DNA of 64,000 nucleotides, from contig LNGK01000003.1 of NCBI GenBank assembly GCA_001510575.1, forward strand, positions 859,755 through 923,754, read 5' to 3'. The notes beneath the pieces are model-generated. The model had not been told where the DNA came from and did not search any database. It saw only the letters and a list, made by a program, of their open reading frames with translations. Positions 1 through 10,146 of the stretch are shown here, in pieces (the first letter of the stretch is position 1; every line of letters starts with the position of its first letter). The translations under genes and the position numbers were made by a program. The stretch is from Knoxdaviesia capensis (Eukaryota > Ascomycota > Sordariomycetes > Microascales > Gondwanamycetaceae).

Positions 1-703
1 TCCCTAGGTTCGACCCCTCCGGCGCTAGCTTCGGCCTCCCCCAGATGCGGACAGCCTGTGCGTCGTTAGGGGCGACCTTCGACAAGCCCAGCCTGTCAAG
101 TCCGGCGGGAGCGAAAGTCCCACGTTCTTCCAGTTGTCCCTAGTACCAAACCACGCCATCCTCACGTCGGATTCGCCTTCCCTGGCCCGGGTCCCGATAG
201 TCTGTCGTTGATAGACGCGGAATGTTGCTTCACAGGTGATTCTGATCCGTTAGCCCACCCCCAGATGTGCGGGATCGTTAGGGTTGCTTAGGCTTACGGC
301 GGCTTTGTGAGCATACGCCACACCCCACGAGACCGTTCGAACCGGCGCCGGGGGAGAGACGCATGCAGGTCTCAGGCTTGTTCGGTTCTGCACACAGCAC
401 CAACACAAATATGCGTACCCGGTTGTGCGACGCATCGGGTGCGTCCGGGAAAGCCGTGAGCCGGGTGGTGTCTGCGATAGGGTGGATGGAGATGCCCGAA
501 GCAGCAGATTGCACCATCGGCACAACCCAGACGATGGCGGCAGCAACGGCTACAAACAGCGGTAAACGGCAGACGGTGGATGTACTGTTCCCTTGAGTTC
601 CAGTACGGATCTGTATGCTGGAGTGTGGACATGTACCGTGGGCTTGCTCCCCCCACGGCGTGTGTGTCTAGAGACTTGGCCGTATCCTGACGGGCTCTTT
701 TTC

Positions 704-704
<1 letters not shown>

Positions 705-771
<67 letters not shown>

Positions 772-786
772 TTTTTTTTTTTTTTT
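705..786. repeat. TTTC tetranucleotide microsatellite ending in poly-T
   Basis: About 16 near-perfect TTTC units are followed by a run of T. On the minus strand the tract opens Lys/Glu/Arg-rich frames that are artefacts of the repeat. Confidence 0.95.
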
Positions 787-1923
787 CCTTTTCTTTGGCG
801 GCCTCGTACATGTGCAATCTGCAATGCACGAGAACCAACAGGCGGTATAACCTGTGCATGGAGGCTGCTGCATCCACACATTGATGCAGCTGGGAAGACC
901 AGAGAGAGGGAGAAAAAATTCCTGGTCACCGCCGAGTCCCGTCTTAGACACCCACACGTCCAGAGCGGTGAAGAAGCAAAAAACGTCTACAGAACCGCCC
1001 TGCAGAATGGCGCAAATGTGGGGAGATAAAACACCTAGAGTACCGGGTACCTTAATGCTCTGCAGATATCCCACCACAGCTGCTCATGGACGACAAGTAC
1101 CGCCTACACGTTGCCGGCTACGACGCCCGATAACGACTGATTAGCAGTTTTTTTTCGTTTTTTTTTTCTCTCTTTTCTTCAATTGATTATGTCAGACTAC
1201 TATTGGCCCTCTCCGCCCATTTTGTGCTTCTCTGATTGGCCCCCCGCGCGGGAAAACTGGAGTCGCGGTCTTTGGTCGCCGTGAACTGCTCGACAAGCGG
1301 GAGGCCGGAAGAGAAGAGCGTAGGAAGACTTTCGACAGCTGCTGTTTGGCTGTTCGAGCTTGTTTGTGCGGAGTGCTGCGTCCACATCTTCGACCGAGTC
1401 TCACCAAGGCTCGTCGACACGTCGAACTGTGTCCGGCCGCCGGCGTCGTGGCGCGCGGAGGCCAGCCGTGCACGCAGCAGCGAACTCTGGCGGACCTTTA
1501 GTGGTTCGCCCCGCTGACAGCATCCAAACGAAAGGATTTTCCCACCTGCAAAGGTGCAGGGCACAAACTATCCAGTCACTGCAGTCCTGCCAGTGGGCGT
1601 TCCTTCTGCTGCCGCGGCAAGGAAGGCGGCCCAGAAGAAAAAAAAAAAAAAAAAGAGGCACCCATACTGGCACACACAATTTTTTTTCCTGGCCTCGACC
1701 TGACTCTTTCTTTCTTCTTCTCTTCCATCTCTCCCTCTCTCTCTTTTTCCTCCTCCTCTCGTCTCTCTCTTACCCTCTTCGATCTTTCTTCATCATGTTG
1801 CTCTAACCCGACTCCCGCGATATCTTTTCAAGATTTCTCCCCCTCTCTTTTCTCTGGTCTTCCGTTCTCCCCCCCTCAGCACCTTTCAACCTTTGTGTTG
1901 AACTCTCTTCTCCATTAGCTGTT

Positions 1924-1928
<5 letters not shown>

Positions 1929-1969
<41 letters not shown>
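1929..1969. repeat. CT dinucleotide microsatellite
   Basis: An uninterrupted CT run of about 20 units lies in the pyrimidine-rich stretch upstream of the PRPP synthetase gene. Confidence 0.95.
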
Positions 1970-1971
<2 letters not shown>

Positions 1972-2426
1972 ATCGCTTCTTATGATCTGATCGTCTCCCA
2001 AGTGTTGAAAGTGCTCCGTGTATTCTCCCAAGAAAGATCTCCGACTCCTCGAAAAACCTCTCTTTGAGTGTCCTTGCCTCGACATTTCTGGCTGTGTATC
2101 ACCGCTTTCTTCGGTCCCGCTAATAGCAAGCTCCAAACATCCCGAAAACAGAAATAAAGGAGGGAATCCGCTCTGCCATACCTCGGAAAAACTCTAACAC
2201 CCCCGGCCCGCCGAAAATAGCCCTTTTCGACCTCTCCTCTACACGCATCGTCCACTGATCGCTCCAGACCCGGCCTGCCACTACGCTGCCTTAAAAGTTC
2301 TGGCCAAGCTGACTCTTTGTGGTTGTGTGTGGGCTTTGCCGTTCGCACATGCTTGCTTCGTTTTATTGGTCGCACGCCATAGCTTTGCCTGCATCGAACC
2401 AATCCACGTCAGATCCTGCAACAGCA

Positions 2427-2433
2427 TATAAAA
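2427..2433 (+). promoter_or_regulatory. TATA-like element of PRPP synthetase gene
   Basis: TATAAAA lies about 180 bases before the ATG at 2612, at the downstream end of a C/T-rich tract. It is a plausible core promoter, judged from position and sequence only. Confidence 0.4.
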
Positions 2434-2611
2434 AAAAAGATTCATTGCTCTCTTGTTCTTCTCTTCGTTTTTGTGTGTGGTCTTTCCAAGCTCTTCGACT
2501 ACTGAAATACCCATCCCCAGAACCAGTGCTTCTTTCTGATCCCCTCGGCTCTCTGCTCTGACTACCTCCCCCGCCTCCATTCCCACCCTTTCCATCCACA
2601 ACTCTGTCACC

Positions 2612-3943
2612 ATGGTTCGCAATATTGTCGTGCTGGGAGGAAACTCCCACCCCAAGCTCGTCGAGAGCATCTGCAACATTCTGGGAGTTCCTCCCTGCAG
2701 CCGCAACCTCAGCAAGTTTTCGGTCGGCGAGAGCCGCTGCGAGATCAAGGACTCCGTGCGTGGCAAAGACGTCTACATCGTGCAGACTGCCAGCGGCAAA
2801 GTGAACGACAACTTCATCGAGCTCTGCATCATGATCTCCGCCTGCAAGACCGGCTCGGCCAAGCGCATCACCGTGGTGCTGCCGCTCTTCCCCTACTCGC
2901 GACAGCCCGATCTCCCCTTCAGCAAGACCGGCGCCCCCAAGTCGTCGGCCTCGCAGGCCCACGGCACGGCCAAGAAGGAGTACACCTTTGAGAGCGTCCC
3001 CGGCACGCCGCACCCGAGCCTCCCTCGCTCCAATACCTTCACCGGCAGCAGCGACATCACCACCCAGCTGGCTCTGGCCCCCACCCCCAGCGTCACCAGC
3101 TCGCAGTTCGGCGACCCCATCAGCGTGGCCCAGATCCACCAGAACCCCGGCTACAAGCAGTGGATTGCCCAGCCCGGCGCTCTCGTCGCCGACCTGCTCA
3201 CCTGCGCCGGCGCCGACCACATCCTGACCATGGATCTGCACGACAGCCAGTTCCAGGGCTTCTTCGACAAGCCCGTCGACAACCTGTACTGCCGGCCCAT
3301 CCTGAAGAGATACATCACCCAGCACATCGAGAACTACCAGGATGCCGTGGTCGTCAGTCCCGACGCCGGTGGTGCTAAGAGAGCCACTGCCATTGCCGAT
3401 GCTCTCGGCATGGACTTTGCCCTGATCCACAAGGTTTGTTTCTACTGCGCTCAACTCGTAACTTCTCGGACTGAAATATTAACTCTAGCTTTTTTTTTCT
3501 TTCTCCCCAGGAACGCCGTCCTATCAAAATGAGCGATGGCCACAACGCCACCATGATGCTGGTTGGCAACGTCGCTGGCCGGGTGTGCATCCTCATTGAC
3601 GATCTCATCGACACTGCCAACACCATCACGCGTGCGTCTAAGATCCTCAAGCGTGAGGGTGCCACTGGCGTGTACTCGCTCATCACCCACGGCATCTTCA
3701 GCGGCGACGCCCTTCGCCGTGTGGCCCTGTCGTCCATCGACAAGGTGGTTGTCACCAACACTGTGCCCCAGGACGAGCACAAGGCCGTTCTGGGCAACCA
3801 GCTGGATGTTCTGGACGTAAGTTGCACGAGAGCTTCTCCCAATGATGAACATCATACTGACTACTTCCCTCCAGATTGGCCCGACCTTTGCCGAGGCCTG
3901 CCGCCGCATCCACTTTGGCGAGTCGCTCAACGTTCTCTTTTGA
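2612..3943 (+). CDS. Ribose-phosphate pyrophosphokinase (PRPP synthetase)
   Basis: Makes PRPP from ribose 5-phosphate and ATP for purine, pyrimidine, His and Trp synthesis in the cytosol. Exons 2612-3433, 3511-3816 and 3875-3943 join in frame to 398 residues. The N-terminal half opens with a GNSHP motif and carries FPYSRQ near residue 93. GADHILTMDLH follows near 200, and the PRPP-binding loop reads DDLIDTANTIT in exon 2. About 80 Ser/Thr/Pro-rich residues (roughly 99-183) are inserted after FPYSRQ, where bacterial enzymes have the regulatory flexible loop. Yeast Prs1 and Prs5 also carry non-homologous insertions, so this may be a fungal subunit of a hetero-oligomer rather than a stand-alone enzyme. 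The start has a good CACCATGG context. Which yeast paralogue it matches is not resolved here. Confidence 0.95.
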
Positions 3944-6226
3944 GACGCTTCGGACATGACCCGGCTGGGTCACTCTTCAAACTCTGCTGTGGCCTTTCTT
4001 TCCAACCGATTCTTGGTTCCACCAATTCCCCCGGTTCTCCGCATACTTATCAATGCCGTGCCCCCCTCTGACGACATCCTGGCTCCTCCGGACCTCTACA
4101 CTCGGCTTTATCAACTTGTGCGGGGCCCGCACTCCAACGCCACTGAATGATTTCTTTTTCTTTTTTTCTGTCTGGGTTTTCCTTTGGGACTGATTCGGCG
4201 TTTTCGGTTTCTCTTGGTGCATTCTCTTTCCTTGTTTGCTTGACGGTGAACGGTGAACCATGCGGGCGGCTTTAGATGCACACAATCTCCGTCGTACTGG
4301 CTGTTCGCCCTGTTAGCTTCTATCTGCTGCTGAAATAGGACTTTTCATTCATCGCGGCTGCTGGGTCGCTGTTCCTCCTGCTCGGCCGTGCGGTACGCTC
4401 CATGGTCCGACTCGCGGAGTTCGTCTGGTGATCCCTGGATTGTATCCAGCCGTCACGAGTTGGCTTTGTCATCTGGAGTTTTCGTCAGCTTCCTACTGAT
4501 CAGATTCGCCGCTCTGGATGTGTCGGATCTGGGCCAAGATCCGAATGCTCAAAGTCATACGGCCATTTGTCTCCCTGGCCAGCAAACATCTGCTTTCCTG
4601 ATGACTGAACCTCACGTGGCATGAGAGGATCTTTCTTCGTCTCAGCTGTCTGTCGTCATCGGGTCAGAGTTTCAAGATCTTTAGGACCTTCTCTGACTCC
4701 TATCTGCTCTTTCCGCAGCAAACTTTCCTCGACCATTTCAGATGACGACACATTTTCCTCCTGCAATGATTTCCGTTCCTCGATTTTGTTTATCCTTGTG
4801 ATCGCCTTTTCTCCCGTCAGCTTTGCTTGTTGATTTTCTCCTGCTCGTGATTATTCGCGTTTCACTGGCTTTTCGCTGCTGGACACGGAGTGTGCGGTGA
4901 CATGTGGTCGCATTCCTGTTTCTTTGACTCGACCCAGACGCACTGCCCTCCCCTCAGACACATGACACAGCTTGGATCCAAGTCTGCTTCTTGTGGATCA
5001 TGGCTAAAGCCGGTATGGGAACAGATGTGGAAGACTTCATTCCATGGACTCTGGATATATTTCTCTCGTGCGGGAGGATTCTCACAGGGCAGACGTTCGG
5101 GGGGTTTTGGAAAGGCGACGGGTGGTGATATCTACCTTGGACCTAGAAGAAGCACTTACGGGAATCTAGTTCTTTTCTTTTCCTTTTCTCTCCCTGCTTG
5201 TTGTCTTCACCTTCTCTCTATTCTGATATCTGGTTGGAACGGGACGTTTGAAGTTCCCCCTTCCCACTGATGAACTTATACGGGGGTGAGCTTCGGGGTG
5301 ATGTGAGTGAGGGAGCGGACGTGGTTCTCAATCATTGTGTGTTGCCTTTTTGCGTTTCTCTTTGTTTTAGATGCACGTCGCTTTTAGACATTGTTTTGCA
5401 GGGATAATACCTTGTGTGTGTTCTCTTGATCGTGATGCCTGCCTTTCTCGCTTCGACTCACTCGCCCTGTCATCCGTCTGCCCGTTTTTGGTCCGGCTGG
5501 CACCTTATCTCCGGCTCCTGCACCACGGGTTGTGGCAGTTGGCAGTGGGTGTTTGGTGTCGGGGTCAGCGTGCGGTGGGCAGGCTGTTGGTGACGGACCG
5601 GGACTCGGGTCCGGGTCTGAGAGGACGGGCGGGGGGGCTTGCCGTGTGTGCGCGGCGACGTGGTTGCTGGACACGTGCGGTTCACAGCCGTGTTGGTGGC
5701 GGTTGCATGTACATACTCCGTGTGTTTGGATGGATATATTCACATCTACTTTGCATTTCTGGCGGCGGACTTTCTACGAAAAGCGCCATTTATCTTTCCA
5801 TAGGATGGGGGTTGGTTGTCCTTTTGTTTTTTTCTGGGGAGTTTTGCATTATAGAGCAGCGAACACGCTGGGTGGTTTTCGTGCTTTGGATTTGTTCCTT
5901 GGGTGTTTATATATGTTTTCTTTCCTGGTTTTTGTGGGTGGTGTGCGGTCGGCGTCGTGGGCACGCCGTGCAACAGCCGTGGGTGTGGTGTCGTTGTGTC
6001 TTGCGGTCCGTGGGGGTCGGACACCGGTGTTTGGCGGTGGTAGAGATAGACTTTGAATAAGGAAACACAGGACTTATTATTCATAGAAGCGAGAAGATAG
6101 ACGTTGAATGGAACCCACGGTTGAAACCACCCCCTTCCTCTCCCTCTCACTGTTCCTCCCATTCATCCCCCAATCCCCCCCACATCTCATAGGCCCAATC
6201 GTGCCCCCCCCCCTTACCACACGGAC
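3944..6226. other. Intergenic stretch, no supported gene
   Basis: This is 2.3 kb of T-rich DNA after the PRPP synthetase stop. Several open frames exist (for example 5371-6060 plus) but their predicted proteins are Cys/Trp/Arg-rich, lack family motifs and overlap other frames. It probably holds the 3' UTRs of the flanking convergent genes. Confidence 0.5.
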
Positions 6227-7012
6227 CTAGGGCTGATACGGCTCATCCGGCTGATACGGCGCGGTAACGCCGACAACGACGGTCGGCCGCGGCGTCAGGA
6301 TGGTGAAGAAGGTGCTGACGGTCGACGGCTGCGGGCCGGCGATGGTGATCACCGTGGTCACGGTCATGGTGGCCACGTACGGGTCGTCGGGGATGAAGGT
6401 CACGCCGGCGGCGCTGGAGCCGGGGATGCATTGGGAGTACCATTCGCTTTGTGTGCGGTTCGACGTTAGTCTGTGGGGTGTCTTTGCGTGCTGTGTGGTT
6501 GTTTTGCGTGGCTGGGGGGGGGGAGCGGAGAAGAATGGAAAGGAAGAGAACCAAGAGAGAAAGAAAACAAGTAGTGGAGGGCAAAAGGGGAGGCCAAGAC
6601 TGACTTTCCGACGTTGCAGAATGCGCCGGTTGGGCATGCTGTGGCATACTCCCAGTCTCGACCACCGCCTGGATATTCACGCGTTAGCTTCGACACCTCC
6701 CTCCACCACTTCCGCACCGCCCTCCGTCCCTCATTCACCCCACTCCACACCGCATCACAAGACAAGAGGGGAGGAAAACGTACACTGTCCCCAAATCGTC
6801 TGCGTCTGCCCTGGCCCCGGCGGCGGCGGGGCCGGCTGGGCCGGCTGCTGCGGCGGCGCCGGCGCGCTCCCGCCACTGTTGCCGCCGCCACCGCCGCCGC
6901 CCCACCCGCCGCGGTTGCCCCATCCGCCGGGCCCGCCGAAGCCACCCCGGCCGCGCTGGGCGAGCGCTGTCGAGGGGATGGCGAGGAGGAAGAGCACGGG
7001 TGAGATGTGCAT
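6227..7012 (-). CDS. Secreted orphan CBM1 (cellulose-binding) protein
   Basis: Exons on the minus strand are 7012-6784, 6668-6605 and 6446-6227, joining to 170 residues. Both introns have a branch-like CTAAC and GT-AG ends. Residues 1-18 form a signal peptide ending TALA. A Gly/Arg/Trp-rich stretch (about 19-48) and a Pro/Gln linker follow. Residues 73-106 are a complete CBM1 with cysteines at 77, 88, 94 and 104, spaced C-x10-C-x5-C-x9-C, and aromatic residues W74, W100 and Y101 placed as on the flat cellulose-binding face. The tail of about 65 residues is Thr/Val/Pro-rich with no recognisable catalytic domain. It likely binds crystalline cellulose outside the cell, but what it delivers there is unknown. 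The module appears only after splicing, because it spans all three exons. Confidence 0.85.
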
Positions 7013-7196
7013 GGTCTGGGTGGTTTCTGTGTTTCTCGCGGAGTCGTTTTGGGTGTCGTGTGCTCGGAAGCGAGATTCGCAGTGTGCAGCTGGCCGAAGC
7101 AATGGATGTCACACAACGAAAGAAGAAGACAAGGATCAAAAGACACAACCTGCGGAAACATCGGTGGTCGCAGCTGCTCGCTTCCGCAACGAGCTC

Positions 7197-7203
7197 TATA
7201 TAC
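7197..7203 (-). promoter_or_regulatory. TATA-like element upstream of CBM1 gene
   Basis: On the minus strand TATATAG lies about 185 bases before the CBM1-protein start at 7012, a usual distance for fungal inducible genes. Confidence 0.4.
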
Positions 7204-8341
7204 TCGCGCCCCCCTCGACCTCGTCATCGCGGCCCTCGGGGGACACTTGTGGGAGTATTTTTGGGTGGTGGGGATATTGGGCGTGGGCTAATATCAGTCT
7301 CCTTACTTTATCCTGCTGCGATCCCCACCCCCGATTGCGAAATTTGGTCGTGTCTGTGCACGGTTGATGCGCTCCGGGTAACAGTCGCGGGACGTGGAGA
7401 TGGAGATGCGGGCCGGGGGAGCCTGGCTAGAGTGCTGGTTCCTGGATGTGTGTGTGTGTATGTGTGTGTTCCTGGCCTGAGGGAAGCCCAGGAACCGTGT
7501 GGCCCGACTAGACACCTGCACCGGACATTGCCCTGGGGAGACTACATGTCCCTGGTCGTGCGCCGTTCCCGTCAGTCCCCCAACACCAGCACCATCATCT
7601 TGAAGAATAAACAACCGCCCCCTCCTCACTCACTCGGGGTTCGGGGTTCGTATCGGCGGGGATTGCAAGCGCACCACAAACCCAAAGGCTATATATCTAT
7701 ATATACATGTATCGCTTGTATATATATGTATATGTGTATACCCAGGTCATATAACGCGATCTATATATATCAGCCACGGGAAATCCTCCCTTTGTATTTA
7801 CCCATAGACTTGTGGCGTTGGCCGTCTGCCTTTAGAGCGTGTGGGCAGGTCTCCTCGTGTTCACATCAACAGATGGCATCCCGTCAGACTGATCGACACC
7901 TTCGAGCGTCGTTTCTAAATCAAGCATCGGGCATTAAATCTCGCGTGCAGATTGCGGGCCCGTGGGTGTCCTTGGAGAATGTGTTCGGCTCCGGGAAGAT
8001 TGTGAGGTCCAGGTCGCAGAGTGCATCCGATATAGCCGATCAGAGTGTAAACATGAAGACGAAAGGGCAAATAATGGGGAGGGTAATAGACTGCAAATTC
8101 AGATGCATTACATGATGATCAGACGGTGAAATATATACAGACCGCCCAGTCGGAAAAACGCCAGGACGCCAGAACCCATGAGAAAACGCCACACAAAGAA
8201 AACGCGATATACACGCCGGGATGCAATTCCGGAAGCCTCACTTTGAATAAACAGCGTGTCCACAAGGTCCACACGGGACACAAAGCACGTACGCAAGCCA
8301 CACGACGGACCGCACAGAAAGCGCGCCAACGAAAGGCGGCT
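7204..8341. other. Intergenic stretch between CBM1 and Mrx7-like genes
   Basis: No gene recognised. A patch of TATA/TGTA-rich low-complexity DNA lies at about 7690-7770. The rest is presumably promoter of the CBM1 gene and 3' flank of the Mrx7-like gene. Confidence 0.5.
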
Positions 8342-8994
8342 TCACCTCCGCCAGCGCGACCTGGCCGTCTCCGATGGCGGCGGCGGGGGTGCCGCGTCAC
8401 TGGGCGCTCCGCGCGCCTGGTTCTTTAGTTCCGCGAAGAAGTGCTTGAAGAACGATGTCGGCGAGTAGTGGTCGGGGTGTTCTGCGCTCGCGGCGGGTTA
8501 GCTGGTCCGGGTGCGCCAAAGAGAGGGACGGAGGAAAGACAGGATCCCAAGAGCGTGCGGTAACGCAAGAAAGAGGGAGAAAAAGAAGCGAAAAAATAAA
8601 AAGAGAGCAAACAAACAAACAGACAAAAAACTCACCGGTTGCTTCGCCTGGCCGCATCGGCTCATTCGGGTCCCGGCCGTGCCGCACATCTTGAACACGG
8701 CGGTGGATCCCGCGCACGAAGCGGTGGAAGCCGGGCTGTCGGAGGATCTACAAGCTGTCAGTCTGCAGTTCACGGCACCTCAACCCAGCCGGATAGCCGG
8801 TTTTTTTCTGTTTCTCGCTTTTCACGGGAGTTCCGCGCCGTACCTGTTGCACAATGCGATCCTGCGCATCGGGGGTCCCGGATTAGCAATCAACGGAGCT
8901 CTCGGTAGACACCGGCGGTTTCGGGGAGTCCAACGCACGGCAACCGGGGAAAACGTACCTCGAAGAGCATCAGTACCCTCCATAGATTGTTCAT
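8342..8994 (-). CDS. Small mitochondrial Mrx7-like protein (DUF2697)
   Basis: Four exons on the minus strand, 8994-8959, 8861-8844, 8735-8636 and 8481-8342, join to 97 residues. The second exon is only 18 bases (six codons), flanked by a GCTAATC branch point and clean GCGCAG and GTACGG splice ends. After splicing, a block reading PGFHRFVRGIHRRVQ then RHGRDPNEP is followed by SFFKHFFAELKNQARG. From memory this matches the small fungal DUF2697/Mrx7 family, a component of the mitochondrial MIOREX expressosome in yeast. The C-terminus ends in a Pro run and a basic tail. No single exon is long enough to show this gene, so the model rests on splice logic and the pattern match. The start Met at 8994 was chosen because the donor GTACGT follows 12 codons later. 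Confidence 0.65.
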
Positions 8995-10146
8995 TTCGAG
9001 TTTTATGTACACATGAGCGAGCTCTGTGGAAAATGTTGGAGTGGCTTGAGATGGGTTGGAGTCGAAATGAGAGATCAGAAACAGACGCGCAAAGCTCTCG
9101 TTAAGGCGTTTGCCGGCTACCCGAGATTTAACCGGTGCCAGTCCTGTCCTTCCTCGTCCCTTCTCGACATCACCATCTTCACTTCTTCTCTTCATGATTT
9201 TTTCCCCTCGTTCATCTCATAGTCTTTATATCCCATTCTATATCAACTTCCATAATGATTCCGCAATCGTCCCCGCTTCAACGTCTCCTCCGTACCTGTG
9301 ACTCTCCGCCATAATCCCGCGTTCACCCGCGATCTTGATCACGTCTCAGTGACGAGACCACCACACCCTTCTCACCCGTGTCTGCAAGCACGGTAACCCG
9401 TACTTTTCCCACCATCCATGGCTTGCTTTACCGTATTCAGACGTTCCACGCTCGTCCGATCTGTCTGCCTCAAGCTGAACATGCATACACACACACACGC
9501 TGCACCCGCGCTTCAGGTATCAGCCGAAAATCACCGGCTATAATCGAGCCACAGGACTTTGCTCCCCCGCCAGCCGCTTACCGTTTCGTTTTCGGCGTGC
9601 TGCAGGTTTTCCAATATCCAGCCGTGGTGTCTGCAGGTTTCATACAGACAGACCGTGTAATTTGTCATGGCCGGCCTGCGTCGTGTTGGGCTGAGGCTCG
9701 TCGCGTGTGTTGCTCGACACTGGTGTTCTACTACCAGCTTACCAGTCTGAGATGGCCTTCTAAGGCGCCCTGAACTCCTTGCCCGGGACCTACAGGTGAC
9801 AGTCCCAATGGTGCAGATTCCCCACAACAGCCTGATATGGATCTCCAGCTCCTGCATGAACTGCCTCGTGCCCTCGGTCTGCGCCCAAGAGCAGCGCATC
9901 TCTGGGCTCCATGATCGGCTGGGCACGGCTGGGCCTGATTAAACGCAGGTATTTCGTGACAGGATCGTCGCGTCGTGTTTCTAAGGAGGCCAGAGCACGA
10001 GAGACGAGACTGCTTCTGCTGGTGCACTTACACTCGGGGTTCTGCATATACTGCACCGCCGGACGGTATCTGCGTGTCTCTGCATCACTCCCTCCGTTTC
10101 TCCCTCTCCTGAACCATGCAGATATGCCTGTGGCCGCTCTGCAGCC
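8995..10146. other. Intergenic stretch, no supported gene
   Basis: About 1.15 kb between the diverging Mrx7-like and lipase-NACHT genes. The part nearest the Mrx7-like start is pyrimidine-rich on the plus strand. The minus-strand open frames at 9531-9926 and 9790-10056 show no recognisable domain. Confidence 0.5.

Larger units (their letters stand above)
1..2611. other. Gene-free leading region with pyrimidine-rich DNA
   Basis: I see no convincing coding gene here. Open frames are short, overlap on both strands and resemble no family I recognise. The stretch holds a TTTC microsatellite near 705-786, a CT microsatellite near 1929-1969, and from about 1690 a long C/T-rich tract typical of fungal promoter and 5' UTR DNA leading into the PRPP synthetase gene. 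A TATA-like element lies near 2427-2433. Confidence 0.6.

Noticed and set aside
1..30. GGTTCGAC resembling a tRNA T-loop at the left edge
   Set aside because: The flanking bases do not pair into a T-arm, and no acceptor stem or anticodon arm can be drawn in the visible sequence.
372..929. Lys/Glu/Arg-rich minus-strand frames around 700-790
   Set aside because: Produced by translation of the TTTC microsatellite.
2363..3454. 363-codon minus-strand frame
   Set aside because: Antisense shadow of the PRPP synthetase gene with no motif of its own.
5371..6060. 229-codon plus-strand frame
   Set aside because: Rich in Trp, Cys and Arg, with no motif, and overlapped by other frames. It is probably non-coding T/G-rich DNA.
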